DNA of 32,882 nt from Methanosarcina spelaei (GTDB lineage: Archaea > Halobacteriota > Methanosarcinia > Methanosarcinales > Methanosarcinaceae), in NCBI RefSeq assembly GCF_002287235.1, contig NZ_LMVP01000368.1, forward strand, positions 1 through 32,882, given 5' to 3'. Below are positions 32,002 through 32,882 of the stretch, in pieces. The notes beneath the pieces were generated by a model, which saw only the letters and a program-made list of their open reading frames with translations, was not told where the DNA came from and searched no databases. Position numbers and translations under genes: made by a program. The number at the start of each line of letters is the position of its first letter. Position 1 is the first letter of the stretch.

Positions 32002-32445
32002 TTAACTGCTTGTTTCATTTACTATAGTTGAAGGACCGATTTCGGCATTGTTTTTGTACAGGTTGATTCCGCTTTTGTCTTTTATCGCAGTTTCCAGTTC
32101 GTAGGTGAAATCTTTCTTTCTTGGAAATTCGAGTATAATCGGATTTTCAGTAGAAATGTTTCCGTAAAATTCTTTATCGATGCTTTCGAGGGCATTTCCA
32201 TTTTCTCTGAACTGATATGTTATATAACAGTCAAATTTTGAGTCCGGATTTTTTGGACTGTAAGTAAATACTAATCGGTCTTCATAACTTCCGGATTCGC
32301 TCACAAACACCTCCAGATAATTCTTCTTCAGGATGCCGTCTCGATCTCCCGCACTGTCTTTTTCAGCAGGGTTGTTAACCAGCTGTGCAATTATCGTGGC
32401 ACTTACAACCATAAGAATAGCCATTAATAATTTGAATATGTTCAT
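32002..32445 (-). CDS. Predicted secreted or anchored protein of unknown function
   Basis: A 147-residue protein with an N-terminal signal/anchor helix (MNIFKLLMAILMVVSATIIAQL) and a mainly beta-type exported domain (YLEVFVSESGSYEDRLVFTYS, FDCYITYQF, PIILEFPRKKDFTYELETAI). No cysteine-based lipobox is present. It was not recognised as a known family. It follows a PLDc_N-like gene on the same strand, 55 bp away. Confidence 0.6.
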   Translation of the reverse strand: MNIFKLLMAILMVVSATIIAQLVNNPAEKDSAGDRDGILKKNYLEVFVSESGSYEDRLVFTYSPKNPDSKFDCYITYQFRENGNALESIDKEFYGNISTENPIILEFPRKKDFTYELETAIKDKSGINLYKNNAEIGPSTIVNETSS

Positions 32446-32500
32446 ATTTATTTAGATGTTAAATCTCCATTTTTATTTTCCGGTTTTTTCCTATCCGATT

Positions 32501-32719
32501 TTATTCCCCCAGCTCTAAAAGTCTCTTAGGGCGTCGGATGAGATAGTATAGAAAAGCTCCCACGATAAAAGTTAAGACAATAATTGCGACCCAGATCAGG
32601 CGTGTGTTTCCTATATCTGTCTCATTCTTTGCACAGTCAATAAGAATCCATATCCAGAAAATAAAGGAAAGTATACCAATTAATGCTAAAAGAATAAAAA
32701 CATAAGAAAAGCCGATCAT
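32501..32719 (-). CDS. PLDc_N-like small membrane protein
   Basis: A 72-residue protein with two membrane helices (about 5-28 and 42-61) and the pattern WIWILIDCAKNETDI...RLIWVAIIVLTFIVGAFLYYLIRRPKR, which matches the PLDc_N (phospholipase D nuclease N-terminal) family. The conserved DC and YYLIxRP are present. It is a stand-alone helix pair without a nuclease domain. It is upstream of, and in the same direction as, the exported protein at 32002-32445, and the two may be co-transcribed. Confidence 0.75.
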   Translation of the reverse strand: MIGFSYVFILLALIGILSFIFWIWILIDCAKNETDIGNTRLIWVAIIVLTFIVGAFLYYLIRRPKRLLELGE

Positions 32720-32846
32720 TTTATCAGCCTCGAATTTTTATTTTCGGATATATGCTTACAAATTGATAATTTCATAATTATCTGTAATAAAATTTTAGTA
32801 TTTAAGTATGTCTTTTATTATTAAACAATTTTATTTCAGTCGAATA
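32720..32846. other. Right-edge AT-rich spacer
   Basis: AT-rich DNA with a TATA-like run, ending in the hairpin at the window edge. No gene. Confidence 0.4.
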
Positions 32847-32867
32847 CCCCGCTAGCTTGCTGCGGGG
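32847..32867. mobile_element. Hairpin resembling an IS200/IS605 subterminal end
   Basis: CCCCGC-T-AG-CTTG-CT-GCGGGG folds as a GC-rich stem with one unpaired T and a 4-nt loop. A GC-rich hairpin with a bulged T just inside an AT-rich flank is typical of the ends recognised by IS200/IS605 Y1 transposases. The rest of any element lies beyond the right edge, so this is a candidate end only. Confidence 0.5.
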
Positions 32868-32882
32868 ATGGAAAACTTCCCC

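Overview
The window is a stretch of a Methanosarcina-type archaeal chromosome. The diagnostic content is a complete pyrrolysine cassette (pylT-pylS-pylB-pylC-pylD) beside methylamine methanogenesis genes: the 5' end of a methylamine corrinoid protein gene (probably mtmC), mtbA and ramA. A TfuA/YcaO pair, of the type that thioamidates methyl-coenzyme M reductase in methanogens, lies further along. AT-rich intergenic DNA, archaeal TATA boxes, GTG/TTG starts with GGAGG-type ribosome sites and very few TAG stops all fit. PylS is 418 residues with a short linker, closer to the M. barkeri form than to the longer M. mazei form.

Layout. 1-5.0 kb: mtmC (partial, minus), mtbA (minus), ramA (plus), with a transposon-derived short element between mtbA and ramA. 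5.0-10.7 kb: tRNA-Pyl, pylS, then pylBCD, closed by a strong hairpin terminator. 10.7-14.7 kb: an accessory block with two copies of an 18-bp palindrome, a seven-copy 20-bp tandem repeat, a DUF2115-like protein, a TetR-family regulator and two tandem DUF1638 paralogues. 14.9-18.5 kb: an alpha/alpha-toroid protein, a DUF134 HTH/zinc-ribbon protein, a DUF5320 protein and a COG0731-type radical SAM protein. 18.6-21.2 kb (minus): ferritin and a universal-stress-protein cluster with one intact gene, one gene lacking a normal start and one clear pseudogene. 21.4-25.3 kb: a lipoprotein-like cell-surface protein with a small membrane partner, tfuA-ycaO (minus) and a DUF2892 membrane protein. 25.6-32.9 kb: an AIM24-family protein, small zinc and membrane proteins, a CopB-type P1B ATPase with a His/Met-rich head and an adjoining 35-residue peptide, and at the right edge a hairpin resembling an IS200/IS605 end.

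How the genes fit together. MtmC (with MtmB, off the left edge) and MtbA pass methyl groups from methylamine to coenzyme M, and RamA reductively reactivates the corrinoid protein. The methylamine methyltransferases need pyrrolysine at an in-frame UAG, supplied by PylBCD synthesis and PylS/tRNA-Pyl decoding. YcaO/TfuA acts on the enzyme that consumes methyl-CoM. The first part of the window is therefore a chemistry-plus-decoding island for methylamine growth.

The most unusual signals are structural. Two 186-bp non-coding elements differ by one base, lie 29 kb apart, and are each flanked by a perfect 10-bp target duplication; one sits exactly on the stop codon of the small ORF behind copB. Several other terminal-inverted-repeat elements and many short tandem repeats occupy the intergenic DNA. 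There is also a probable TetR/DUF1638 regulon, and pylB ends in UAG in a UAG-decoding organism. No wholly new multi-gene system is proven; the TetR-DUF1638 block and the copB-peptide pair are the best candidates for one.
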